64,000 nt of DNA from positions 1 through 64,000 of the forward strand of contig JASANC010003919.1 in the NCBI GenBank assembly GCA_030248135.1, in the 5' to 3' direction. This document shows positions 1 through 28,114 of the stretch, one piece after another. The position numbers were made by a program, and so were the translations under genes. The stretch comes from Theristus sp. LFF4_11 (Eukaryota > Nematoda > Chromadorea > Monhysterida > Xyalidae). The notes under the pieces were generated by a model. It did no database searches and was not told where the DNA came from. It worked only from the letters and a program-made list of their open reading frames with translations. Position 1 is the stretch's first letter. Every line of letters begins with the position of its first letter.

Positions 1-2075
1 CGGTGCCGAGATTCAAGACATTATCGTTGACTTCTCCGAATGCAAAAACAAACTGCAAGATATTCGACAGGAGTTGCCGCACGACAACAATGGGTGAATG
101 TCGTGTGTTTTCTAATTTTTTTCGGATACAGTCGAACTCTAAATTACAGACAATCAGCTGATTGGTTGGTGATCATGTGATGCATGCTTTCTGTGCAGGC
201 GTTGTGGGGGCGGACTCTCTCCGGCACAGAAAGTATGCATCACGTGATCATTAACCAACCAGCTGATAATTTAGGTTTTCAAATTTTAATAACTTTGAAT
301 TAGAGTTTGACTGTGTGTGCGTTGCGACTTTGTGACTTCCAAAAACAATTTAAGATTCTATCTGTCACTGATTCTTGGCTCGCCACTCGATCTGTCTATC
401 ACGAATAAAAATGACAAGTATCGCTACAAAGACGAATACGAGAAGTTCAAGATCACGCTGTCCACTATCGAATTGATTGTGCTCGCGTTTGCATACATGT
501 TTGAATTCAGGTACACTTGACGTGATCGCACGGTTGCATGAAACGCAACTTGTGTGTTAAGCATTCTTATGCCACTTATTTTGCTTGAACAAGTAAAGTT
601 AGTGACCAAATGACTTTCTTTTCAAATCAGGATCAATTTGCACAGAAAGAAAACTAAGCGTTTTCAGAGTGATTGACGCAGTCGCTGACTTCCTGCTTGT
701 TTGGTACTACTGCACATTGACCATTCGGGAATCGGTGTTGATCGCGAACGGATCGAGGTGAGAGATCACGATGCTGTTTTCTGATTTCTGGCACCATGTT
801 TTATGGTTTGATGTCATAGCGCTGCCATTGTGCGTGTGCGCCGCAGCGCATCAGAGTTTCAACAGTCGCACGCTAACCGAACCAGGCCATGTGTGACGCT
901 GGTGGGCTTGAAACTCGAATGGGCAATAAATTGTTGCAGGATCAAAGGCTGGTGGCTGACGCACCACTACATTTCTGCAGTGCTCTGTGGAATCACGATC
1001 ACCTGGCCCGACACTGCCTGCTATCGCGCGTTTCGCACTCAGTTTGTGGTTCGGCAACTTTATTGTTTCCACAAAGTGCTTGGAAAATTTCAGTTCTTTA
1101 AACACCAGTTCAGGCAACCTGTCAATGTGTTGATGGTTTGTTAATTTGAGAACTGATCAGTTTCGGTTGCATGTTGTATGTCAGGTGTTCTGTCTGTACA
1201 TGAGCGTTGTGCAACTGCTACAGTGTCAGTATCAACGGGGCTGCCTCAGACGACTGCGAGCATTGGGCCATCGACACAGCATGGACATCACCGTTGGTTC
1301 GTTTATTTCTCTGTTTTTTTGCCGAAATATGCCAGCTGTCGGCAGTGTTTGTCATTGATGCAATCTGACGAGTCCACGAAGCTTGTTTTACTTCAGATGG
1401 TTTCCATTCGTGGATGTTCCGTGGTCTGACGTTCCTGCTGCCGTTCCTTGTGCTCGGCTATGTGAGTGATCAATCGACAACATTGTACTGCCTTGGAGGC
1501 GTTGTCATAAGTTTTTATGTTGCGAGTATCAGTGTGTGAACATTTTCGTTCTCATCTGCAGGTGTTCGAACTGTACAACGCGTATACGCTGCTGAAGATC
1601 TGGCTCACTAATTCGTGCAGTGAATGGCAGGTTCGTTGAGAAAGAACGTTCAGTTTTGGCCTCGAACACACAATTGCGTTAATTGGTGCTCGTTTCGCAC
1701 ATGCATGCTCAACCAATCAATCACAGCGTGCGGAGGTTGGTAGACAACGAAGCGACCACTAAAATGAACTGCTGCGCTTGATCGAAGGTGCCGTTGGTTG
1801 CATTGCAGCTGCCCGTGCTGAGCGGCATGTTCTTGCTGATCTGCGTTGGCAACTCGTGGACGACGTGGCAGGTGTGCTATGCGAAGATCGCCAGTCGCTA
1901 CAAGCTGGCCGCCAGACGACGACTGCAGACGAAGTACTCGACGGTCGCCGCGCCCCGCCTCTCGCGGCAGCTGTCTCAAGCGGCCGTCGCAAACGCCGCT
2001 GCCGATCAGCCTGCTGGCGCTGGCAACACTGCTGCCGAGTATGTGCTCGTGACGAAGCACGCTAAAAGTGAATGA
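1..2075 (+). CDS. TMEM120: TMEM120 (TACAN) family membrane protein, 5' end outside the window
   Basis: Eight exons can be joined in phase: up to 93, 355-510, 668-757, 940-1048, 1185-1296, 1397-1461, 1562-1630 and 1809-2075. The product matches the TMEM120A/B family throughout. Seen in order: the end of the N-terminal coiled coil, a YLSLILG segment, YKDEYEKFK, the family hallmark [44 protein letters not shown] and [10 protein letters not shown], with about six hydrophobic segments. Members are multi-pass proteins of the nuclear envelope and ER, linked to adipocyte differentiation; TMEM120A has also been proposed as a mechanosensor and has a CoA-binding fold. The last exon adds a polar Ala/Arg-rich tail longer than the vertebrate C-terminus. 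Start codon and first exons lie upstream of the window. The donor of exon 4 (GTTCGG) is weak. Family assignment is secure; the exact paralogue is not. Confidence 0.93.
129..313. repeat. Foldback MITE in TMEM120 intron 1
   Basis: The two ends are inverted copies (CAGTCGAACTCTAA against CAGTCAAACTCTAA). The inner arms, roughly 152-201 and 232-282, pair again over a segment containing CAGCTGATTGGTTGG, GTGATGCATG and TTTCTGTGC. The element is about 185 bp, non-coding, and lies wholly within the first visible intron. The same inner motif recurs in introns of RED and UBE3D in this window, which points to a dispersed family. Confidence 0.8.
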
Positions 2076-2453
2076 TTCTGCGTGCTGGTGTCGTGCTGCC
2101 TGTGATTTGGAGTTGACTTCCGTAATCGTTGCATATTGTCGCTGTAATTTCCCACTGAATGTGATACTTACAGTGCTTGCTGTATTCTAAAATTATGCTT
2201 TGGTCTGTTAGTCTGTTAGTTGCTTGCATGATGCCATCGGTGAGTGTGATTATCATTTTATAATCTGTTATTGTCGTTGCTTTGCCAAAAGCCGGTTACT
2301 TTTTATTTTTTTAAACTCGGGTGATTGCTTGCTGTTTGTTTTTATTGTTGCACGTTTGTTACACTGCAATGCAACCCAGTTTGGTATTCTTGAGTTGCAT
2401 TCTTGAAACCTATGGTTAGGTATTTGAATTGTTTGAATGTTTATGGTCACAAA

Positions 2454-2463
2454 AATAAATAAA
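2454..2463 (+). terminator. Poly(A) signals of TMEM120
   Basis: Two overlapping AATAAA hexamers lie about 380 bp after the TMEM120 stop codon and before the next gene. No other canonical hexamer was noticed in between, so this is the likely 3' end signal. Confidence 0.55.
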
Positions 2464-2835
2464 AATTGGAATTTCCCGAATAAAAACGTTTACGGCACCG
2501 GTGGGCATAAAAAAGGTTATCAGCACGAGGAGGAGAGTCACATTGGATGTTAGTGTTGAGTGGAAAATCAAAGCGTTCCAAACTGATTTGAAAGAAAAAC
2601 TGTCAAATAAATCAAAGTGCGAACGTTTTGTTCACAAGAAACGATTCTGTTGAAAATATTGCGCCGACCAAATAAGCAACAGAAACAATGTAAATTTAAG
2701 CAAACAAACCGTGTGTGTTTTTCCTGCTATCACCAGTGATAAGCTGAACATTAGACATATTGTGACTTTGTGTTTTTTGCAGCGTGTTGTGCCGAATATC
2801 CCTGAAAAATTCTTGCAATGAAGTGTTAGACAATA

Positions 2836-4148
2836 ATGGGCAACACCCAACCGAACTACCGCGCGGCCCTTCTGAAACTTAGACCGGTAATTGAAAGAAC
2901 TTACGAAATTCTACAGAAGTATAAGTTTGAGATTGAGACTCGCAAAGCGACCACAAGAGACAAAGCTGACGCGCTACTACAGTTGGCTGCTTGCCATCGA
3001 GAAATCGAGGTTGTCCAATAAATCCAACAAGTTTAGACAGTTTCGGTGTCCTTTCTTGATGACACGTCTTTGTTTCAGATCGTTTTGAACAACAACGGCC
3101 TCAGCATTCCGACATCAGATCGTCACGGATTGCGGAACAACAAGGAAGAAATGTACTTGCTGAAAACGGCCATCGAAGACTTCCCACCATTTCAGCCTTC
3201 AACTTCTGTGCGGCTTCGCAGAAGCAACAGTGTGCCTGGCGGTGGCTCCTCCAAACAAAATGAGTTATTGATTTTTTCTTTTTGAAGAGATTTGCTTCAG
3301 ATGTGATTTGTCTGTTTCATTCTGAATCCAAACACACAATTTCGCAAATGGCAATTTTTAGCAATAATATCGGTAAAGAGCTCCAGACGGACAATGACAC
3401 ACACTTGCATTCAATCGGCTACAGACTTGGGGCTGTGTATCCCAACTCCATAGCGGATAATAACGAAACAATGAGAACAAATGGAACACGAGCCATTCAT
3501 GAGGATGAACCGATACACTATCGAGTGTCCAGATCCACAAACACTGAGTTGGTGACAGTGCCCACCAGTGAATCACAGCGGATTCTGCTGGCTAGAATGA
3601 AACAAGTGCTTGAAAACATGAATGAACTCATTCGATGGTTAGATGGAGCTCTGGAAAAAACCTGGTGGCTGAAACAGCTGATAAAGTTAGTTGTTTAATT
3701 TCAGTTGTTGTTCTTCGACCAAAGCCACAACCACTCACGCACAAAACAAACGTCAATAAATTTCAAATGCAGCTTCGCTGCTGTTGCCAAAGTGAAACCC
3801 TAAAGGCGCATTCATGAAGCAGTATTTAGTGACGCGCAGCTGTGTTAAAACATAGCTACGCGGTTACTAAATACTGCTTCGTGAATGCGCGTTTACTAAA
3901 AGCCGACAGCAGCTACCAATTTCAATCACGATTTTTTCAGATACATGCGCACGCTGTTGCTACTTGGCACGTTCATCAGTGCTGCAGTTGCGGTGTTGTA
4001 CCCAGCAGAGTATGTGCCTATCATCACGTTGATGTTGACCACTTCCAGTGGTGTCCTGGACATTCTCAGTCAGATTTTTGTCAAAGGAGCCGACCCAACG
4101 CAAGTGCGACTGGCGATGGTCAGGCGAACGAATTCAACATTACCATGA
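2836..4148 (+). CDS. Unrecognised membrane-anchored protein, four exons, about 296 aa
   Basis: I do not recognise this protein. Exons 2836-3009, 3079-3263, 3362-3685 and 3941-4148 join in phase to 296 residues beginning MGNTQPNYR. The first 60 residues are charged and probably helical. A polar stretch follows, including RRSNSVPGGGSS. Then comes a second helix (residues about 188-225, ending WLDGALEKTWWLKQLIK), and then two closely spaced hydrophobic segments from LLLLGTFISAAVAVLYP to about IITLMLTTSSGVLDILSQIF. A short basic tail ends the protein. This suggests a soluble N-terminal part anchored by a C-terminal membrane hairpin. The exon 2 donor (GA/GTTATT) is weak and was chosen because it is the only phase-compatible GT seen, so residues near 120 are uncertain. 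It lies 760 bp downstream of TMEM120 on the same strand. Confidence 0.68.
3802..3894. repeat. Near-perfect 93-nt hairpin in an intron
   Basis: Two arms of about 40 nt pair with few mismatches around a short loop (arm core GCATTCATGAAGCAGTATTT, mirrored as an inverted copy near 3867-3890). It lies inside the last intron (3686-3940) of the unrecognised gene. Size and pairing resemble a microRNA precursor, but a tiny foldback transposon is as likely, since CATTCATGAAG also recurs in the foldback element at 50131-50521. Confidence 0.75.
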
Positions 4149-4332
4149 CGAGAGGACAGTTCGAGTGATTTGTGCTACAGAATCAAACATATAAGTATCG
4201 CAAGAAGATGTTTACGATCGCAGTTACTGTTTCTGGTATTTTTTCGATCGCATTTTTAGCAACGCCATAAATTCATTTCGATCGACGTTTTCAATTCAAA
4301 TGCGAACTAACATTTTATTGAAATTATTCCGC

Positions 4333-4338
4333 AATAAA
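4333..4338 (+). terminator. Poly(A) signal of the unrecognised gene
   Basis: AATAAA lies about 185 bp after the stop codon. It overlaps the left copy of the 31-bp direct repeat that flanks the insertion at 4367-5373, so an element inserted just behind this signal. Confidence 0.55.
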
Positions 4339-5405
4339 TCAACACAAGATAACTTTTACACTTCAGCGTCTTTTCATTTTTCATTTTGTTGGTTGTGCTT
4401 GTTTTGATCCGTACCGGATAAATTTCGATTCTGTTTTTGCTACGTTTGGTTGGTTTCGTTTCTGTTGTAGTGCTTTGTTTCCGTTCGGCTCATTTTCGAT
4501 TCGTGTTTTTAAAGTGAAGCGCTGTTTTTCAAAAGTCTATGTTCGCGTCTGTATCTCCAATTATGAGTCTCATTCATTTTTTGCTTACTGATTTCGTCTT
4601 GTTCAGTACCGGTTTTCGATTATGATTTTGCTAGGTATGGTTATGCATCGTTTTGTTTCGATTGTTGTGCTTTTGCTCAACTTGCGTTGGTTCGTCTTTT
4701 TGATGTGTAACTTGGTTTCAAGAATCATTTCCACTTTTCGCGATAAATCCGAATCCATCCACTGATTTTGATTTTTGAGTTCGTTTTGTTGAGTTCCGTT
4801 CAGTTCAGCTTTTTTCTCGTTTGACTAGTTTTTGGTATGTGACTTTGTGTGCGTCTCTTCAAAAAAAAGAAAGAAAGAAAGAAAAAAAAGAAAAAAAAAG
4901 ATGTGCCAAAAAACAGAAAAAAAGAAAAAAAAGAGAAAAAAAACAAAAAAACAAACATAATAAAATGACGAATGAAGAGACATATCATAAATTTGTTTCC
5001 ATGGTTTTTTGTTTTTTCATTATAGTGTTGAGCCGTTACAGGTGTCGTTGCTGTTCTTAATCTTGTGTTTAAGAAAGCCGTTCATTGAAGTTTTTTTTTA
5101 TTGTTTGTTTCGGTTTGTTCAGTTTTCGGTTCTCGTTTTGTGTGTGAATAGAGTTTTTGGATAGAGTATGTGGTCTTCAATTGTTTTACAACTATAGCTT
5201 GTGTCTTTGTTGGGTAAATACATGGGCAAACCTTGCCCGGTACCAGTGTCAACTGCATAGTGATATAGTGATTGTTTGTTTCACTTATTTTTGAATAATT
5301 TTTGTCATTATCTTACTCACCATGTATTTTGCAGCTGATACTGCGTGTTCAATAAAAGTTGAAGTTGAAGTTGAAATCAACACAAGATAACTTTTACAAC
5401 TTCAG
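4336..5405. mobile_element. 1-kb insertion flanked by a long direct repeat
   Basis: The segment AAATCAACACAAGATAACTT, continuing through TTACA and CTTCAG, occurs at 4336-4366 and again at 5374-5405 with one extra A. Between the copies is 1,007 bp of T-rich sequence with an A-rich run at 4861-4960 and no convincing coding frame. Its right edge is AATAAAA followed by three GTTGAA units. An insertion ending in a poly(A) signal plus a short tandem tail and flanked by a target duplication is what target-primed reverse transcription produces. I therefore infer a 5'-truncated non-LTR retrotransposon, SINE or retrocopy. Its family is not identified. Confidence 0.6.
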
Positions 5406-5809
5406 TGAATGAGTGCAAAGAAAACCTTAACATACTGCCACTGCGCTACAGCGATCCGATCAAACGTGCTGACAAATAAATGTTTTACAGAACACAGAAA
5501 ACAAAAATTTGATAATCCAACAGCGTTTCAGGAGGAGTTAGGGTTGGGGTGTAAGTAGTTGGAGCTAGAGATGGGCGCGGGACAGCCTGTGCCGCAAAAT
5601 GCGGGATTAAATGTGGGAGGGACAGTTCCATTTCCGTTACGCTCCCCGCAACCCCCCCCCCCTCCCCACATGGACCCAAGTTACAGTGACACTCCCAAAA
5701 ATTTTCTCGGACCATTCAAAAATCATGGATTTTTGCTCAAAAATCATGATTTTTTGTTTAAAGTCCATCATAATATAAGCTGAATGTATGATAACTTGAT
5801 ATTCTTCAT

Positions 5810-6323
5810 TTTGGACCGTTTTACCGACTGATTTTAGGCTTCGACAACATTTGCGATAAAGTTTTTGAGCGTCCCAAAGCTTGGCCTACCATTTCCGATG
5901 CAGATAAGGTGACGATTCGCCTCGCAGTCGCAGAGCGTCCGATTGTGCTCGCTGCTCCGTTTGCAAGCGCTACGTTGTCTGGTTGCTGCTTCGTGTCGTG
6001 TCGTCGCGACACCATCAGAAGAATTGATCGAATTTCAAGGCGGTATGTTTGTCTTCACTTTAGCATTAGCTTAGCTGGGGACAATTAGTGACGTTTTGGA
6101 GGTCAAAACACAAGAAGAGGCATGGTGACGGTTTGGAAAAGGGGTAATTGAGGTCACCAAAACAAAATCTGCAAAGTTCCGCCATGCGGGAGTCATTCGG
6201 GAGGCGCTTGCATATCATATGTGGTTTTTCGGACTCCCTGATTGATTTAGCACAACTTTAATTTTTGAAATTAAAAAAAAATTTTTAACAAAAATGGCGA
6301 TTTTTGTTTTTTTTAACAACCAT
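5810..6323. mobile_element. Partial copy of the TAGGGTTGTT hAT-like element
   Basis: This 0.5-kb stretch reappears in inverted orientation at about 53041-53570 with only scattered differences. Its right edge TTTAACAACC is the same terminal motif that bounds the complete copy at 53040-53730. A more diverged direct copy of its first 200 bp lies at about 52815-53039. A minus-strand frame of 64 codons inside it looks like chance. Confidence 0.75.
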
Positions 6324-6346
6324 AGGTGTCAGTCATGGTACGTAAC

Positions 6347-6823
6347 CATAGTTGTTCTAGGGGGGGGCCTGGGGGGGGCCGGCCCCCCCCAAAAAAAAAT
6401 TAGAATCTATCTCTATCAAACAGGTTTTTTCGGCCCAGCTATTATCTATCTAAAAAAATTTCTCAGCCAGCTATCTATCTGAAAATTTTTGTCTTCGAAG
6501 ACATAAAATAAGTCAAATTTTCTCCAAAATTGACTACTTTTGCCCATAATTCTTTAAAATTTCGCTAATTTTAGGTAAAATACGCGTTTATACTTGATTT
6601 TTAGTGTATTTTTAGCATTATTTTGCTGTTTTTATAGCTTTTTAGCGTTTTAGCTATCTATCTATCAAATTTCAAAATTTTGACCGCCCCCCCCCCAAAG
6701 TCACATGGCCCCCCCCCCGCCCCCCCCCCCCCCCAAATTTTCCAGCTATCTATCTATCTGGAAAGTTTGCTCCAGCTATCTATATCGCCCCCCCCCCAAC
6801 CCCTCGGCTCTGGAACAACTATG
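6347..6823. mobile_element. Complete 477-bp hAT-like MITE (CATAGTTGTTC family)
   Basis: It begins CATAGTTGTTCTAG and ends CTGGAACAACTATG, inverted repeats of each other with one mismatch. It is flanked by the 8-bp direct repeat TACGTAAC at 6339-6346 and 6824-6831. Eight-base target duplications are the rule for the hAT superfamily. The interior carries G and C homopolymer runs, CTATCTATCT repeats and the conserved core GTCTTCGAAGACATAAAATA, with no coding capacity. Related full or partial copies are at 50757-50885, 50884-51638, 51639-55088 and 55089-55133. Confidence 0.88.
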
Positions 6824-7424
6824 TACGTAACGTGTGCACAGTGACAGCCCCCCCAGGCGTGGGCCATGGGGGGGGGTCACGGGGGTGCACTATTGTAGAA
6901 AAATTTCTGGGGGGTGCGCACACCCCCCACCCCACCACCCATGATATTTTTTCGCTCAAATTTTGAAGGAAAAACGCTAAATTTTGCTGCAAAATCTTTG
7001 AAATTACAATGCAGAATATCAAGTTATCATATATTCAGCTTATATCATGGACTTCAGAGACAAAAAATCATGATTTTTGGGTGGTGCGAGAAAATTTTTG
7101 GGGGTGTCACTGTAACTTATGTCCATGTGGGGTGGGGGGTGTGGATGGTCCAGTGTCAGGTTTTGGGGGGTGGGTGTCGCCGCGTGACCCCCCCCCCCCC
7201 CCACCCCCCCACGCGGAGGTCTCGGGTGCTCTGGGGTAGGGTTAGGGGCTTTGAAAAAAAAAATTTTTTTTATTTTTTTTTTCGTTTTTTAAAAAAAAAT
7301 TTGGATTTTTTTTTTCAAACTTAAAAAAAAATTGAAAAATTTTTCTTCTACTTTGCTCTGAAAATTCGATTTATGGCATAATTTTTTGAAAGTTCAAACC
7401 AAATTTTCTTCCCAACTTCTTTGT

Positions 7425-7746
7425 CCTGGCGCTTCTTTTTTAAAACGCACGCGCACGTGGGCTGCCCTTCTTTTCTAAAATCCGCTTCAGGTAAAACACG
7501 CTCGTTGTCGGACATTGCTAAAACGGACTTGATTTAAATCTTAATCCTGAAGCCTAATCCTAAGCCAAACCTGATCCTAACCTAATCCTAACCTAAGCCA
7601 AGCCTTTTCAAGAAGGTAGATGTCAGAACAATTGCGTTTTGAACAAGTTTTTGTTGGGGCCGGAGCGTGTGCACGCGCGCTAGTGGATCATGAGCATGAG
7701 CATGCCGATGCCACGTGCGCGTGCGTTTTAAAAAAGAAGCGCCAGG
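7425..7746. mobile_element. 322-bp foldback element with perfect 36-bp inverted ends
   Basis: 7425-7460 and 7711-7746 are exact inverted copies (starting CCTGGCGCTTCTTTTTTAAA). The interior at about 7575-7712, including CCTAATCCTAACCTAAGCC and GGATCATGAGCATGAGCAT, recurs in direct orientation at about 51200-51360. No coding frame. Confidence 0.75.
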
Positions 7747-8170
7747 CGCACGTGGCATATAAATAAATAAATAAATAAATAAATTTATTTGTACGCGCGC
7801 CGGTTCCGGAAACCCGAAGGTACCAAACTCCGGCGGAGACGGGCAATACTGCCCCGAGCCCAATTTTACCCTCGGCTCAGGAGGGAATAGACCATTAGAT
7901 GTTCATTGGTCACTCTAATTTTCCACGAGTATGTCTTGTCCACAGCGAGGTTCGAACCTGGTACCTACAGAACTGTAGGCCGAAGTTCTACGCTAGATGG
8001 AGATCGGATGCTCATGCTATGATCATAGCGCGCCTGAAGCTCCGCAAAAATGGTAAAGAATTGTTTGAATACCTTTTGAAAAGGTTGGAGGTTAGGAGGT
8101 AGGGGTGGGTGGGTTAGGTAGGTTGATTTGGTGGTTTTACCTGAAGCGGATTTTAGAAAAGAAGGGCAAC
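7461..8170. mobile_element. 710-bp foldback element with 37-bp inverted ends, interleaved with the previous one
   Basis: 7461-7497 and 8134-8170 are inverted copies with one mismatch (GCCCTTCTTTTCTAAAATCC and its complement). The left arm begins at the base after the left arm of the 322-bp element. Inside are an ATAAATAAATAAATAA microsatellite (about 7757-7786) and a palindromic GGTTCGAACC that looks like a tRNA B box at about 7952. No matching A box could be fixed, so a SINE is only a possibility. Confidence 0.65.
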
Positions 8171-8794
8171 CGGGACCGCCCCCCCAGCCCCCCCCCCTAG
8201 AACAACCTCTATGCAGTGCAGAGCATATTTGAAAAAAATTGATTTCTTTTGAAAAAATCGGTATTTTCGTCTTTTAGTTGTTAAACAATCTGTGAGGTGT
8301 CCAGTGCAGCCTCCAGCCAGCGGCAGTGACAACAATCCTCACACTCACACTTCCACCGTTTTTTACTCACAGGAGCGGTTGCCTTGTCTAACTCCTGATC
8401 GTGACAAGGTCGGCGACAACACATTGATTAACTTTTGTGTTGGTTGATCGATTCACAGACGCCGAAAGTTCGAGCTAATTTTTTTCATTCTGTTTATTTG
8501 CAACATCAGAACGACGACGCCAACCAAGCAGTGACTGTTTATTCTGCGACGTTGCATGCAATCCGCCAATCGCCAATAAACAAAACCAATACCACAAAAC
8601 TCGAGCATCATTTGTTCATTGACGCACACGACGTCGACGGTTGAACGTGCGTGTGAAAGTGACCGTTGCTGGATCATATCCGTTTCATTTGTTGCGCCAC
8701 CCCGACCGAGTGTGAGAGCGTCCCATAGTCAAGGGCGCCCTCCGAGCTTGTGCCTACACTGAACACACTGGCTAACGACACTCCAGGCAACACC
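8171..8794. other. SRPK upstream region
   Basis: 8171-8216 is a remnant of a CATAGTTGTTC-type end (CCCTAGAACAACC). From there to the SRPK start at 8795 no gene or clear TATA box is seen. The likely SRPK 5' UTR and promoter lie here but cannot be delimited. Confidence 0.4.

Positions 8795-28114
<19,320 letters not shown>

Larger units (their letters stand above)
5666..7130. mobile_element. Composite foldback element with about 130-bp inverted ends
   Basis: The left arm 5666-5809 and right arm 7007-7130 are inverted copies. Both contain ACATGGAC, AGTTACAGTGACAC, CCCAAAAATTTTCTCG, AAAATCATGATTTTT and GATAACTTGATATT. A third, partial copy of the same end lies near 52465-52610. Between the arms are the half-element 5810-6323 and the intact MITE 6347-6823. 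No long coding frame is present. The left neighbourhood (5566) starts with TAGAGATGGGCGCGGGACAG, like the ends of the 9808-13297 element. Confidence 0.65.

Noticed and set aside
4800..4988. Lys-rich and Phe-rich frames around the A-rich run
   Set aside because: Pure by-products of a low-complexity A/T stretch.
7940..7985. tRNA gene or tRNA-derived SINE suggested by GGTTCGAACC
   Set aside because: The motif is palindromic and no acceptor stem or A box could be placed around it on either strand.
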